Notes: generated by a model not told the origin, from the letters alone. Positions 17,319 through 27,367 are shown, numbered from the stretch's first letter. The stretch is 64,000 bases of DNA from Martelella alba (GCF_005217455.1 NZ_SZPQ01000011.1:114472-178471), one strand, 5' to 3'. Made by a program: numbers and translations.

Positions 17319-20300
17319 ATGAGTAAATTCTTAGACCGGTTTCGCCATTTTACCCAGCGTGGCGATACTTTCGCCGATACACACGGCCAGACGCTCAATA
17401 GCAACCGGGATTGGGAAGACGGCTATCGGGGCCGCTGGCAGCACGACAAAATCGTGCGATCCACTCACGGCGTGAACTGCACCGGTTCGTGTAGTTGGAA
17501 AATCTATGTCAAAAATGGACTGGTCACATGGGAAACCCAGCAAACGGATTATCCCCGCACCCGTCCCGACATGCCGAACCATGAACCGCGCGGTTGCCCG
17601 AGGGGCGCCAGCTATTCCTGGTATCTGTACAGCGCCAACCGGCTGAAATATCCGCAGATCCGCACATCACTGCTCAAATTATGGCGCGAGGCGAGGGCGG
17701 CGCATCCGGATCCGGTGGATGCCTGGGCGGCCATAATGAGTGATGTTCAGGCGGTCAAAGAATATAAGCAGGCCCGTGGGCGAGGCGGCTTTGTGAGAAC
17801 CACCTGGGCGGAGGTGAACGAGCTTATCGCCGCCGCCAATGTTTACACCGCCAAGACCTACGGTCCCGATCGCATTATCGGTTTTTCACCGATCCCGGCA
17901 ATGTCCATGATTTCCTATGCGTCGGGGGCGCGCTACTTGTCGCTTATCGGCGGGACCTGTCTGAGCTTTTACGACTGGTATTGTGATTTACCCCCCGCGT
18001 CGCCGATGACTTGGGGCGAACAGACCGATGTGCCGGAATCCGCCGACTGGTATAACGCCGGCTACATCATTACCTGGGGCTCCAATGTACCGCAAACCCG
18101 CACCCCCGATGCCCATTTCCTGACCGAAGTCCGTTATAAAGGCGCCAAAGCCGTGGCCGTCACGCCTGATTACGCCGAGGTGGCCAAATTGTGCGACTTG
18201 TGGCTGCATCCTCGTCAAGGTACCGACAGCGCCTTGGCGATGGCCATGGGTCGAGTGATCCTGCGGGAATTTTACGTGGACCGGCAGTGCGAGTATTTCC
18301 TGGAGTACGTTCGCCGCTATACCGATATGCCGATGCTGGTGCTGTTAGAAGCGCGCGATGGTTTCCATGTGCCGGGACGGCTGTTGCGCGCCGCTGATTT
18401 GCCGGGCCGGTTGGGAGAGGAGAATAATCCGCAATGGAAAACCGTGGCGGTGGCGCAAGACAGCGGTGAGCTGACGGCGCCGCCCGGCTCTATCGGTTTT
18501 CGCTGGGGCGAACAGGGTAAATGGAATCTGGAGCGGCAAGTGGACGACGCCGGGCGGCCAATCGCGTTGCAATTGAGTATGCTGGGGCGTCACGACGAAA
18601 TGGCCACGGTCGGCTTTCCCTTTTTCGGCGATTCCGGCGCGCAACCCGGGCAAGGCATCTCAGACGACGGCGTGCTTCGGCACACCCTGCCCGCCAAGCG
18701 CTTGATTCTGGCCGACGGCAGCGAGGCTCTGGCGGCGAGCGTCTATGATCTGACCCTGGCCAACTATGGCTTAGAACCGGGATTGACCGGGGACGGCCAG
18801 GACAGGGACGATGATTGCGCCCCCTACGGCCCGGCCTGGGCGGAAGCCGTTACCGGCGTGCCTCGCCGGCAAATCATCCAGGTGGCGCGCGAGTTCGCCG
18901 CCAATGCCGAGAAAACCCGCGGACGCTCCATGATTATCGTCGGGGCCGGCGTGAATCACTGGTATCACATGGACATGACCTACCGTGGCCTGATAAATAT
19001 GCTGATATTCTGCGGCTGCATAGGCCAGAGCGGCGGCGGCTGGGCGCATTATGTCGGCCAGGAAAAGCTGCGTCCACAGACCGGCTGGCTGCCGCTGGCA
19101 TTCGCCCTGGACTGGCAGCGGCCGCCGCGGCAGATGAACAGCACGTCGTTTTTCTATAACCACAGTAGCCAATGGCGCTACGAAACCGTCGCGCCCCAGG
19201 ATTTATTGTCGCCCCTGGCGGATCGTGACCGGTTCACCGGCAGCATGATCGATTTCAACGTCCGGGCCGAACGTATGGGCTGGCTGCCTTCGGCGCCGCA
19301 ATTAAATGTTAATCCACTGACAATCGCCCGCCAGGCCAGGTCCGCCGGCATGACGCCCCAGGAATTTACCGTGGCGGGGCTGTTAAACGGTACGCTGCGT
19401 TTCGCCGCCGAACAACCGGATAACCCGCAAAACTATCCGCGTAATTTGTTCGTCTGGCGTTCCAACTTGCTGGGTTCTTCCGGTAAGGGCCATGAATACA
19501 TGCTGAAGTACCTGCTTGGCACCGAACACGGTATCCAGGGAGAAGATCTCGGCCGGCAGGGCGGCATACTGCCGGAGGAGGTGGAATGGCGGGACGCGCC
19601 GGGCGAAGGAAAACTCGATCTGGTGGTCACCCTTGATTTCCGGATGTCCAGTACCTGTCTTTATTCCGATGTCGTCCTGCCCACCGCCACCTGGTATGAA
19701 AAAGACGATTTGAACACCTCGGATATGCATCCCTTTATCCATCCCTTTTCCGCAGCGGTCGATCCGGGTTGGGAATCGAAAAGCGACTGGGATATCTATA
19801 AAGACATCGCCGCGGCATTTTCCCGCGTTTGCCGGGGACATTTGGACGTGGAAACCGATGTGGTAACCCTGCCCATCCAGCATGACTCGCCGGCGGAACT
19901 GGCGCAGCCTCTGGGGGTCTTCGACTGGAAAAAGGGGGAATGCCCTCTTATTCCGGGCCAGACCGCCCCACATTTCATGGTGGTGGAACGGGATTACCCC
20001 AATACCTATGAGCGCTTTACGTCATTGGGGCCGCTAATGGACACATTGGGCAACGGCGGGAAGGGCATACATTGGGACACCACGGACGAAGTGGCTTTGC
20101 TAGGTCAACTGAACCGAACTAAAATCGAGGGCGTCGCGGCCGGCCGGCCGCGTATCGACAGCGCCATCGACGCCGCCGAGGTGATCCTCGCGCTGGCGCC
20201 GGAAACCAACGGCCAGGTGGCGGTCAAGGCATGGGCGTCCCTTGGCGGCGTCACCGGCCGTGATCATCGCCATCTGGCTTTGAATAAAGAAGCTGAAAAG

Positions 20301-21095
20301 ATCCGGTTCCGCGATCTGCTGGCGCAGCCGCGTAAAATCATTTCGAGTCCCACCTGGTCCGGTCTGGAGGATGAACAGGTCTGTTATACCGCCGGCTATA
20401 CCAATGTCCATGAGCTTATTCCTTGGCGTACCTTATCGGGACGGCAGCAGCTTTACCAAGACCATGAATGGATGCGCGCGTTTGGCGAAAGCCTGCTGGC
20501 TTACCGTCCGCCCATTGATACCCGTTCCGCGGCGCCGCTACTTTACCGCAAACCCAACGGTAACCCGGAAAAAGCGCTTAACTTCCTGACGCCGCACCAG
20601 AAATGGGGTATTCATTCCACTTACAGCGACAATTTGTTGATGCTAACGCTATCCCGCGGCGGGCCTATTATCTGGCTTGCCGAGGACGACGCGCGGCAAT
20701 TGGGCATCATGGATAACGACTGGGTCGAGGCGTTCAATGCCAATGGCGCGCTCACCGCTCGCGCGGTGGTGAGTCAACGCATCCCGGCCGGCATGACCAT
20801 GATGTATCACGCGCAGGAACGGATAATGAACCTGCCCGGTTCGGAAATCACCGGTCAACGCGGCGGCATTCACAACTCCGTTACCCGCATCTGTCCCAAA
20901 CCCACCCATATGATCGGCGGTTATGCGCAGTTGGCCTATGGCTTCAACTACTACGGCACAGTCGGATCCAACCGCGACGAATATGTGGTGGTGAGGCGAA
21001 TGGATCATATCGATTGGCTGGACGACGAACAGGCCGATTATGCGCAGGGTAACGCGGCGGCCGGAACCGTCATGGCGCAGGAGAAAATAAAATGA
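17319..21095 (+). CDS. narG: Respiratory nitrate reductase alpha (molybdopterin) subunit NarG
   Basis: Catalytic subunit of the membrane-bound, cytoplasm-facing nitrate reductase A; it reduces nitrate to nitrite with quinol electrons. 1258 residues, close to E. coli NarG (1247). The FS0 iron-sulfur ligands are His50, Cys54, Cys58 and Cys93 (HGVNCTGSCSW ... RGCPRG). The molybdenum ligand Asp224 lies in DWYCDLPPASP, followed by the diagnostic TWGEQTDVPESADWYN. No twin-arginine signal is present, as expected for NarG. AGGAG lies six bases before the ATG. The stop overlaps the narH start (ATGA), so translation is probably coupled. A NarZ-type isoenzyme is the alternative, but the narXL/FNR context supports NarG. 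Confidence 0.96.
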   Translation: MSKFLDRFRHFTQRGDTFADTHGQTLNSNRDWEDGYRGRWQHDKIVRSTHGVNCTGSCSWKIYVKNGLVTWETQQTDYPRTRPDMPNHEPRGCPRGASYSWYLYSANRLKYPQIRTSLLKLWREARAAHPDPVDAWAAIMSDVQAVKEYKQARGRGGFVRTTWAEVNELIAAANVYTAKTYGPDRIIGFSPIPAMSMISYASGARYLSLIGGTCLSFYDWYCDLPPASPMTWGEQTDVPESADWYNAGYIITWGSNVPQTRTPDAHFLTEVRYKGAKAVAVTPDYAEVAKLCDLWLHPRQGTDSALAMAMGRVILREFYVDRQCEYFLEYVRRYTDMPMLVLLEARDGFHVPGRLLRAADLPGRLGEENNPQWKTVAVAQDSGELTAPPGSIGFRWGEQGKWNLERQVDDAGRPIALQLSMLGRHDEMATVGFPFFGDSGAQPGQGISDDGVLRHTLPAKRLILADGSEALAASVYDLTLANYGLEPGLTGDGQDRDDDCAPYGPAWAEAVTGVPRRQIIQVAREFAANAEKTRGRSMIIVGAGVNHWYHMDMTYRGLINMLIFCGCIGQSGGGWAHYVGQEKLRPQTGWLPLAFALDWQRPPRQMNSTSFFYNHSSQWRYETVAPQDLLSPLADRDRFTGSMIDFNVRAERMGWLPSAPQLNVNPLTIARQARSAGMTPQEFTVAGLLNGTLRFAAEQPDNPQNYPRNLFVWRSNLLGSSGKGHEYMLKYLLGTEHGIQGEDLGRQGGILPEEVEWRDAPGEGKLDLVVTLDFRMSSTCLYSDVVLPTATWYEKDDLNTSDMHPFIHPFSAAVDPGWESKSDWDIYKDIAAAFSRVCRGHLDVETDVVTLPIQHDSPAELAQPLGVFDWKKGECPLIPGQTAPHFMVVERDYPNTYERFTSLGPLMDTLGNGGKGIHWDTTDEVALLGQLNRTKIEGVAAGRPRIDSAIDAAEVILALAPETNGQVAVKAWASLGGVTGRDHRHLALNKEAEKIRFRDLLAQPRKIISSPTWSGLEDEQVCYTAGYTNVHELIPWRTLSGRQQLYQDHEWMRAFGESLLAYRPPIDTRSAAPLLYRKPNGNPEKALNFLTPHQKWGIHSTYSDNLLMLTLSRGGPIIWLAEDDARQLGIMDNDWVEAFNANGALTARAVVSQRIPAGMTMMYHAQERIMNLPGSEITGQRGGIHNSVTRICPKPTHMIGGYAQLAYGFNYYGTVGSNRDEYVVVRRMDHIDWLDDEQADYAQGNAAAGTVMAQEKIK

Positions 21096-22636
21096 AAATT
21101 CGTTCGCAAATCGGCATGGTGCTCAATCTGGATAAATGCATCGGCTGCCATACCTGCTCGGTAACTTGCAAGAATGTCTGGACCAGCCGGGAAGGTATGG
21201 AATATGCCTGGTTCAACAATGTGGAAAGCAAACCGGGCATAGGCTATCCGCAGGCCTGGGAGGATCAGGAAAAGTGGCGCGGCGGCTGGGTTCGCACCCT
21301 TGGCGGACGTTTACAGCCGCGGATGGGGAGCAGGGCCGGCGTGTTGTCGACGATTTTCGCCAATCCCCATATGCCGGAAATAGACGACTATTACGAGCCG
21401 TTTGATTATGACTATCAACATTTGCATTCTGCGCCGCAGGGTAAGCATCAACCGGTGGCCCGGCCGCGTTCGTTGCTGACCGGACAACGCATGAAGAAAA
21501 TCACCGGCGGCCCCAACTGGGAGGACATTCTCGGCGGTGAATTCGAACGGCGATCGAAGGACCGGAATTTCGACCATATGCAAAAGGCCCTATACGGACA
21601 ATACGAAAATACCTTCATGATGTATTTGCCGCGCCTGTGTGAACACTGTCTGAATCCGGCCTGCGTGGCAACCTGTCCGAGCGGCGCCATTTATAAACGC
21701 GCTGAGGACGGCATTGTCCTTATCGATCAGGATAAATGCCGCGGTTGGCGCATGTGCCTGACCGGCTGCCCTTACAAAAAAATCTATTTCAACTGGAAAA
21801 GCGGCAAATCGGAAAAATGCATTTTCTGCTATCCGCGCATCGAGTCCGGCCAACCCACGCTTTGCGCCGAAACCTGCGTTGGCCGTATTCGCTATCTGGG
21901 GGTGTTGCTTTACGATGCCGATCGCATCGAACAGGCCGCGCTGACGGAGAACGCGCAACGGCTTTATCAAAGCCAACTGGATATTTTCCTTGACCCGAGT
22001 GATCCGCAAGTGGCGGCACAGGCTCTTCGGGATGGCGTGCCCCAGGACGTGCTGGAGGCGGCCCGTCGCTCGCCGGTTTACAAACTGGCCGTGGAGTGGC
22101 GGCTGGCGTTACCGCTGCATCCGGAATATCGCACGTTGCCCATGGTCTGGTATGTACCGCCATTATCGCCAATTCAGTCGATGGCCGACAGCGGTGAACT
22201 GCCGAGCCAGGGTGTTTTACCGGATGTGGCGAGCCTGCGAATTCCGCTGCAATATCTGGCCAATCTGTTGACGGCCGGTGATATCGAACCGGTGTTATCG
22301 GCGCTTAAACGGCTGCTGGCCATGCGCCACTACAAGCGGGCGGCGACGGTGGATGGGGTGATTGATACCCAGGCGCTGGAAGACGTGGGGCTGACGGAAG
22401 CACAGGCACAAGATATGTACCGTTATCTGGCCATCGCCAATTACGAGGATCGTTTCGTGGTGCCCTCCGGCCATCGGGAACTGGCGCGCCAGGCCTTTCC
22501 CGAAAGCCATGGTTGCGGATTCAGTTTTGGCGATGGCTGTCGCGGCAGCGACAGCCGGTTTAATCTGTTTGATAGCCGGCGCATTGATGCTATTGATATC
22601 TCCGCCCGGTCCACGCGGGAGGCGCCGCATGATTAG
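21092..22636 (+). CDS. narH: Nitrate reductase beta (iron-sulfur) subunit NarH
   Basis: Electron-transfer subunit carrying three [4Fe-4S] and one [3Fe-4S] cluster between NarI hemes and NarG. All four Cys groups are visible: CIGCHTCSVTC near residue 16, CEHCLNPACVATCP near residue 184, CRGWRMCLTGCP near residue 217 (the Trp in place of a Cys marks the 3Fe cluster), and CIFCYPRIESGQPTLCAETC near residue 244. 514 residues, family length. The ATG overlaps the narG stop by four bases, and its own stop overlaps the narJ start by eight bases. Confidence 0.96.
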   Translation: MKIRSQIGMVLNLDKCIGCHTCSVTCKNVWTSREGMEYAWFNNVESKPGIGYPQAWEDQEKWRGGWVRTLGGRLQPRMGSRAGVLSTIFANPHMPEIDDYYEPFDYDYQHLHSAPQGKHQPVARPRSLLTGQRMKKITGGPNWEDILGGEFERRSKDRNFDHMQKALYGQYENTFMMYLPRLCEHCLNPACVATCPSGAIYKRAEDGIVLIDQDKCRGWRMCLTGCPYKKIYFNWKSGKSEKCIFCYPRIESGQPTLCAETCVGRIRYLGVLLYDADRIEQAALTENAQRLYQSQLDIFLDPSDPQVAAQALRDGVPQDVLEAARRSPVYKLAVEWRLALPLHPEYRTLPMVWYVPPLSPIQSMADSGELPSQGVLPDVASLRIPLQYLANLLTAGDIEPVLSALKRLLAMRHYKRAATVDGVIDTQALEDVGLTEAQAQDMYRYLAIANYEDRFVVPSGHRELARQAFPESHGCGFSFGDGCRGSDSRFNLFDSRRIDAIDISARSTREAPHD

Positions 22637-23369
22637 TTTGAAAATCATAAGCTTTCTGCTTGATTACCCCGATCAGGCTTTATGGGATTGCCGGGACGAA
22701 CTGGCGCAGGCAGCGATGGAAGACCCTCAATTACGACCGGTCCAACGTACGCGGCTAACGGCATTTATCGGCAAGTTCTGCTTTGGCGCGCTGCTGGACG
22801 CCCAGGAAACCTATTGCGGTCTTTTCGATCGCGGCAGAGCGACCTCTCTGTTGCTGTTTGAACATGTCCACGGCGAATCGCGTGATCGCGGCCGGGCGAT
22901 GGTGGATTTATTAGCGCAATACCAGGCCGCCGGCCTGGAATCCATCAGCCGCGAGCTGCCTGACTACCTGCCTGTGTATTTGGAATATCTGGCTACCCGC
23001 GCTATGGCGCAGGCGTTGGACGGCTTGCGGGATATCGCGCCGATTCTGGCTCTGCTGGGCGCAAGGCTGCGCGAGCGCGAAAGCCTTTATGCCGAACTGT
23101 TTGACCTTCTGTTGAGCCTTTGCGACAGCCAGTTGCGCAGCGCTACGCTTCGCGAGTACATCGGCGGCGAGGCGCGGGACGATACGCCCGGCGCGCTGGA
23201 CGCGGTCTGGGAGGAAGAGCAGGTGACTTTTCTGGCCGGTCAGGGCTGCGAAGCGGCGGAGTTGACACGCCACCAGCGTCGTTTTGCCGGCTCGCCCCTT
23301 CCCCAATACCTTGCCATCGGACCACTGATGGACGCGGATTCCCCGGTGTCCGGGTCCAAAGGACATTAA
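22629..23369 (+). CDS. narJ: Nitrate reductase molybdenum cofactor assembly chaperone NarJ
   Basis: Cytoplasmic TorD/NarJ-family chaperone (246 residues) needed for cofactor insertion into NarG and attachment to NarI; not part of the final enzyme. The start [20 protein letters not shown] matches family N-termini, and the helical middle includes [20 protein letters not shown], a typical NarJ signature. The ATG at 22629 lies inside the end of narH (eight-base overlap), which implies coupled translation. A longer in-frame reading from 22509 would put a long overlap within narH and does not resemble NarJ. narI starts two bases after the stop. Confidence 0.94.
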   Translation: MISLKIISFLLDYPDQALWDCRDELAQAAMEDPQLRPVQRTRLTAFIGKFCFGALLDAQETYCGLFDRGRATSLLLFEHVHGESRDRGRAMVDLLAQYQAAGLESISRELPDYLPVYLEYLATRAMAQALDGLRDIAPILALLGARLRERESLYAELFDLLLSLCDSQLRSATLREYIGGEARDDTPGALDAVWEEEQVTFLAGQGCEAAELTRHQRRFAGSPLPQYLAIGPLMDADSPVSGSKGH

Positions 23370-23371
23370 CC

Positions 23372-24049
23372 ATGTATCTAATCAATCGGTTCTTTTTTGA
23401 TATCTACCCCTATATCGCCGGCACGGTTTTTCTGATCGGCAGCTGGCTGCGTTATGATTACGGACAATACAGCTGGCGGGCCGGCTCCAGTCAACTGCTG
23501 GACCGTAAGGGCATGCGGCTGGCATCCAATCTTTTTCATATCGGCATTCTGGGGATATTTTTCGGTCACTTATTCGGCCTGCTAACCCCCCATTGGGTTT
23601 ACGCGCCTTTCTTATCCATCGCCCTGAAACAAAAGCTGGCGATGGGCGCGGGAGGCGTGTGCGGCCTGATGACGCTGGCGGGCGGCGGCTTGTTGCTAAA
23701 ACGCCGGCTATTTAATCCGCGTATTCGCGCCACATCCAGCATCGGCGACATCCTGATTCTCACCTTGCTGGTGATCCAGGCTTGCCTGGGACTGCTGACT
23801 ATCGCGTTTTCGGCGCAACGCATGGACGGCGGCGAAATGCTTAAGCTGGTGGACTGGGCGCAGGCGATAGTGACCTTTCACGGCGGCGCGGCGGCCAACC
23901 TTGATGGCGTGGCCTGGATCTTCCGCGTGCATTTGGTACTGGGCATGACGTTGTTTCTGTTATTCCCCTTCTGTCGGCTGGTGCATATCTGGAGCGCGCC
24001 GGTGGAATATCTCGGACGCCGCTACCAACTGGTCAGAAACCGGCGCTGA
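23372..24049 (+). CDS. narI: Nitrate reductase gamma (cytochrome b) subunit NarI
   Basis: Di-heme b membrane subunit that oxidises quinol at the periplasmic side and anchors NarGH. 225 residues with five membrane helices. Heme ligand candidates are His56 and His66 in [16 protein letters not shown] and the pair in [11 protein letters not shown] and FRVHLVLGM (His170 and His187 by my count). The C-terminus [20 protein letters not shown] is typical. It starts two bases after narJ and ends the narKGHJI operon; feoC converges on it 41 bp further on. Confidence 0.95.
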   Translation: MYLINRFFFDIYPYIAGTVFLIGSWLRYDYGQYSWRAGSSQLLDRKGMRLASNLFHIGILGIFFGHLFGLLTPHWVYAPFLSIALKQKLAMGAGGVCGLMTLAGGGLLLKRRLFNPRIRATSSIGDILILTLLVIQACLGLLTIAFSAQRMDGGEMLKLVDWAQAIVTFHGGAAANLDGVAWIFRVHLVLGMTLFLLFPFCRLVHIWSAPVEYLGRRYQLVRNRR

Positions 24050-24056
24050 CCCGAAT

Positions 24057-24073
24057 GCCGGCGCGGCGCCGGC
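24057..24073. terminator. GC hairpin between convergent narI and feoC
   Basis: GCCGGCG (24057-24063) pairs with CGCCGGC (24067-24073) around a three-base loop in the 41-bp gap between the two stop codons. No T-run follows on either strand, so it is at most a weak bidirectional terminator. Confidence 0.35.
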
Positions 24074-24090
24074 CGGAGGAGGGGGCGGGA

Positions 24091-24351
24091 TCAACCTGCG
24101 TTTTGCTCCCGGATGTCGCCGGCGCGCGCGGGGTCATTCCACTCATAAAAACGATTGCTGGCCGGATCGCAACAGCAACAGCCGCCGCATTTCGCGCTTT
24201 TCACCGTATAGCTGATAATTTTGTTCTTTTGCAGCCAAATATCCAGCATGCCGCTGACCACCTGCGGTTCACTATGAAAATGGCTGCTGATATCCAGCAG
24301 ACTGACCCGCTGCTTATCGCGAATATAATCACGCAACGCCATAAGATTCAT
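24091..24351 (-). CDS. feoC: Ferrous iron transport accessory protein FeoC
   Basis: Small winged-helix protein (86 residues) that supports FeoB. MNLMALRDYIRDKQRVSLLD is the family N-terminus, SEPQVVSGMLDIWLQKNKI is the helix-turn-helix, and the Cys-rich loop KCGGCCCCDP can hold an oxygen-sensitive iron-sulfur cluster; in Klebsiella and Salmonella FeoC binds FeoB and protects it from FtsH. The ATG at 24351 has GAGGA seven bases upstream. A longer in-frame stretch upstream overlaps feoB and is not FeoC-like. It follows feoB by 46 bp as the last gene of the operon. Confidence 0.9.
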   Translation of the reverse strand: MNLMALRDYIRDKQRVSLLDISSHFHSEPQVVSGMLDIWLQKNKIISYTVKSAKCGGCCCCDPASNRFYEWNDPARAGDIREQNAG

Positions 24352-24397
24352 CGTATTGTCCTCATGGGCCCGGCGGCGTATACCGCCAGGCGTCGCC

Positions 24398-26719
24398 TTA
24401 TTGTGGTTTGGCCGCCAGGGACGGCGTAGTCCGTCCCACGCCGCGCAGCGCCGCCATTGCCGCCAGCAGCGCCGCCAGCACGGCGGCGATAGCCGTAGCG
24501 GAATACAGCGGATGCCGACCGAACGTTCCCAACTGATAGACCACCGTTGCCGAGCCGTAACCCAGACCGGTCGTCCAGCCGGCGGCAAACAGGGTCCAGC
24601 GCGTGCCGACCTCGCGCCAGATGGCGGATACCGCGGCGCAACACGGGATATAGAGCAGGATCATCATCAAATAAGTGAAGGCCCCCAGCCGGCCGTCGAA
24701 GAGCCGTGTAATGGCGTCAATGGACGAAACGGCAACCGATTCCTGAGCGGCGGCGGCATTACGATCGCTTAAATTGCCGACGCTGATACCGAGCGGATCG
24801 GTAAAGGCCGAGCCCAGTTTCTGGACATTCTCGGGAATGGTGGCGAATGCCGCGCTGATCCCCGCGGCGAGGCTAAACGGCCGCGCCGCCTCCGCGCCGG
24901 CGGGATTGACGCCGCCGTCGCCAAGGGCGCTATACAACGAATTAAGGGTACCGACCACCGCTTCCTTGGCGAAAACACCGGTAAATATCCCGACCGCCGC
25001 CGGCCAGTTGTCCCGTTGCATACCCATGGGCGCGAACACCGGCACGATAGTCTTGCCGATGGCGGACAGCACCGACTTATCACTGTCCTGGTTACCGAAA
25101 GAACCGTCGGTGCCCAGTGAATTGAGGATGCTCAGCACCGCGACGATCAACACGATCAATTTGCCGGCCCGCAGCACAAAACTCTTCAACCGCTCCCAGG
25201 TGCGCAGCAAAATACCCTTGACGGTAGGCAGGTGGTAGGGCGGCATTTCCATGACAAATGACGAGGTTTCACCGCGCAGCGCGGTATGCTTCAGCAGATA
25301 GCCGGTCGCCACCGCCGCGACGATGCCCAGCACATACAGGGTGAAGACCAGGTTCTGCCCGCCGACGGGGAAGAAGGCTGTGGCGAACAGCACATAGACC
25401 GGCAACCGGGCGCCGCAGGACATAAAGGGGGCCATCATCACGGTGATAATCCGATCCCGTGGATTCTCGATGGTCCGCGAAGCCATGACCGCCGGCACAT
25501 TGCAGCCGAACCCGACAATAAGCGGCACGAAGGCTTTTCCCGAAAGCCCCAGGGCACGCATCAGCCGATCCATGACGAACGCCGCCCGGGCCATATAGCC
25601 GGAATCTTCCAGCCAGGACAGAAACAAATACAGGCAGCCGATGACGGGAATAAATGAAGCGACGGTTTTCACGCCATTGCCGATTCCGTCGGCCAATACG
25701 GCTTTCAGCCACTCCGGCGCGCCAAACGCCAACAGCAGATGGCCCAGGCCGTCGACGAACAACGTACCGGCCAGATTCTCAAAGAAATCGATAAACGCGC
25801 TGCCGACATTGATGGTGAACATAAACATCAGGTACATGACGGCGAAAAAAATCGGTATGCCCAGAAAACGGTGCAGCACCACTTTATCAATACGGTCGGT
25901 CAGGGTGGAGGACACTTCGCCATGGCGGATAACGGCCTGACGGGCGGCATCCGCGACAAATCCGTAGCGGGCGTCGGCCAGAAAAATGTCCAGATCGTCT
26001 TCATAGCTGTTCACCAGGGCGGTCATGGTTTGGTCGGCAAAAGCCAGCGCCGGCGCGGGCGTCAGGGCGCGGACGCCGGAATCGCCCTCCAGCAATTGAA
26101 TCGCCAGCCAGCGGGGATTGCCGACAGACCGCGCCGGGATGCGTTCGGCGATGGCCTCTATGGCCTGGCCGATATCCTCGGCGTAGGGTATGATCGCGGT
26201 CGGCCGCGGCGGATGGCGCAGGCTTTCCCGGCACAATCGGCGCAGCTCGTCCACACCCTTATTGCGGCTGGCCACCATACCGATCACCGGACACCCCAGC
26301 GTCTGCCGCAGACTGTCCAGATCGATTTCCAACTGATGCGCTTTGGCGATGTCCATCATGTTCACCACCACCAGCATCGGCACGCCCATTTCGATAATTT
26401 GCGCGGTTAAGTAAAGATTGCGTTCCAGATTGGCGGCATCAACGATGTTGACCACCAACTGCGCGTCGTTGGAAAGAATATAATCGCGCGCCACCCGTTC
26501 ATCTTCCGAGCTGCGCGAAGAGGGGTTAAGGGAGTAGATACCGGGTAAATCCACCACGGTGACGGTACTGCCGTCGTACTGGTAGACGCCGGTCTTTTTT
26601 TCCACCGTCACCCCCGGCCAGTTGCCCACGGTCTGTTTACTGCCGGTCAAGGCGTTGAACAGCGTGGTTTTCCCGCAATTGGGGTTTCCCACAACGCAAA
26701 TGATATTTTTTTCGGGCAT
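24398..26719 (-). CDS. feoB: Ferrous iron transporter FeoB
   Basis: Inner-membrane Fe(II) uptake protein with an N-terminal G domain; 773 residues as in E. coli. G1 is GNPNCGKTT (residues 11-19), the switch region includes NWPGVTVEKK, G3 is DLPGIYSL, and G4 is NMMD. A helical GDI domain follows, then two Gate regions with the conserved cysteine-containing segments LIVGFGCNVPAVMASRTIEN and MSCGARLPVYVLFA. The C-terminus is basic and hydrophobic. It lies 11 bp after feoA in a FeoA-FeoA-FeoB-FeoC operon under predicted FNR and Fur control. Confidence 0.96.
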   Translation of the reverse strand: MPEKNIICVVGNPNCGKTTLFNALTGSKQTVGNWPGVTVEKKTGVYQYDGSTVTVVDLPGIYSLNPSSRSSEDERVARDYILSNDAQLVVNIVDAANLERNLYLTAQIIEMGVPMLVVVNMMDIAKAHQLEIDLDSLRQTLGCPVIGMVASRNKGVDELRRLCRESLRHPPRPTAIIPYAEDIGQAIEAIAERIPARSVGNPRWLAIQLLEGDSGVRALTPAPALAFADQTMTALVNSYEDDLDIFLADARYGFVADAARQAVIRHGEVSSTLTDRIDKVVLHRFLGIPIFFAVMYLMFMFTINVGSAFIDFFENLAGTLFVDGLGHLLLAFGAPEWLKAVLADGIGNGVKTVASFIPVIGCLYLFLSWLEDSGYMARAAFVMDRLMRALGLSGKAFVPLIVGFGCNVPAVMASRTIENPRDRIITVMMAPFMSCGARLPVYVLFATAFFPVGGQNLVFTLYVLGIVAAVATGYLLKHTALRGETSSFVMEMPPYHLPTVKGILLRTWERLKSFVLRAGKLIVLIVAVLSILNSLGTDGSFGNQDSDKSVLSAIGKTIVPVFAPMGMQRDNWPAAVGIFTGVFAKEAVVGTLNSLYSALGDGGVNPAGAEAARPFSLAAGISAAFATIPENVQKLGSAFTDPLGISVGNLSDRNAAAAQESVAVSSIDAITRLFDGRLGAFTYLMMILLYIPCCAAVSAIWREVGTRWTLFAAGWTTGLGYGSATVVYQLGTFGRHPLYSATAIAAVLAALLAAMAALRGVGRTTPSLAAKPQ

Positions 26720-26730
26720 GACGCTTGACC

Positions 26731-26973
26731 TTATAATTTTTCGGGCGAGATTTTTTCGACCAAAAGGATACGGGCTTCTTCTTTTCTGACGCTGATGGAA
26801 GACCCCCTGACCCGAATTTCCATCGGATCGCCCAGGGGCGCGACCCGGGTAACCTTGAACGGCGCCCCCGGCGTCACGCCCAATGCCAGCAAACGGCGGC
26901 GGTAATCGCTGGCGCCCTTGCTAAAGCCAACGACCCTGCCCTCATCGGTGGGGGCTAATTCGTGCAGAAACAT
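26731..26973 (-). CDS. feoA: Ferrous iron transport protein FeoA
   Basis: SH3-like cytosolic protein of 80 residues that interacts with FeoB. Typical elements are LAPTDEGRVVGFSKGASDYR, RRLLALGVTPG and the C-terminal GSSISVRKEEARILLVE. It sits 15 bp after a second FeoA-like gene and 11 bp before feoB, so the three are translated from one message. It is the closer of the two to E. coli FeoA. Confidence 0.93.
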   Translation of the reverse strand: MFLHELAPTDEGRVVGFSKGASDYRRRLLALGVTPGAPFKVTRVAPLGDPMEIRVRGSSISVRKEEARILLVEKISPEKL

Positions 26974-26988
26974 AAACGACGGGCTCCT

Positions 26989-27243
26989 TTATTTACGCGC
27001 GATAAGCGAAATCATAATTTTTCCGGCCATGGCGAAATCCACGGCGATGCGGGTATCCGCCACCGCCACCAGTAGCGGGCCATCGCCATCGCGCTGAATG
27101 AGACGAATCTCGCTGCCGGTCCGCAGGCCTAATTCAGCCAGTCGTTCACGCCCTTCGCCGTTAAAGCGAATCAGCGCCACGACGGCTTTTTCCCCCAGAG
27201 GCGCCCGCGTCAGCGAGACCAATCGCGAGGCTGCGTCACTCAT
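26989..27243 (-). CDS. Second FeoA-domain protein at the head of the feo operon
   Basis: An 84-residue SH3-like FeoA-domain protein (RAPLGEKAVVALIRFNGEG, RERLAELGLRTGSEIRLI, DTRIAVDFAMAGKIMIS), clearly diverged from the FeoA encoded next to it. I chose the ATG at 27243 (MSDAASRLVS), which has a GGGAG/GAAGAG signal; an ATG 14 codons earlier (27285) is less likely. E. coli has only one FeoA. The duplicate may regulate FeoB or form hetero-oligomers; this is inference. It is the first gene after the FNR promoter. Confidence 0.85.
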   Translation of the reverse strand: MSDAASRLVSLTRAPLGEKAVVALIRFNGEGRERLAELGLRTGSEIRLIQRDGDGPLLVAVADTRIAVDFAMAGKIMISLIARK

Positions 27244-27306
27244 ACTCTTCGTCTCCCGGAACACTTGGCGAATGCTCGGCGACAACGGCCGAACCTTATG
27301 CTACTT

Positions 27307-27367
27307 AAAAATGAGAAAGCTTATCGATTTTATTCCTGTGGCGGGACGGGCCGTTGATCCATATCAA
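27307..27367 (-). promoter_or_regulatory. feo promoter: FNR site, -10 box and overlapping Fur-like box
   Basis: On the minus strand an exact FNR site TTGATATGGATCAA spans 27367-27354. TAAAAT at 27332-27327 is a good -10 box, placing the start near 27320 and the FNR centre about 40.5 bp upstream, class II spacing. GATAAGCTTTCTCATTTTT (27325-27307) matches the 19-bp Fur consensus at 12 positions by my count and covers the start point, so iron-loaded Fur would block it. This mirrors FNR activation and Fur repression of E. coli feoABC. Confidence 0.8.
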
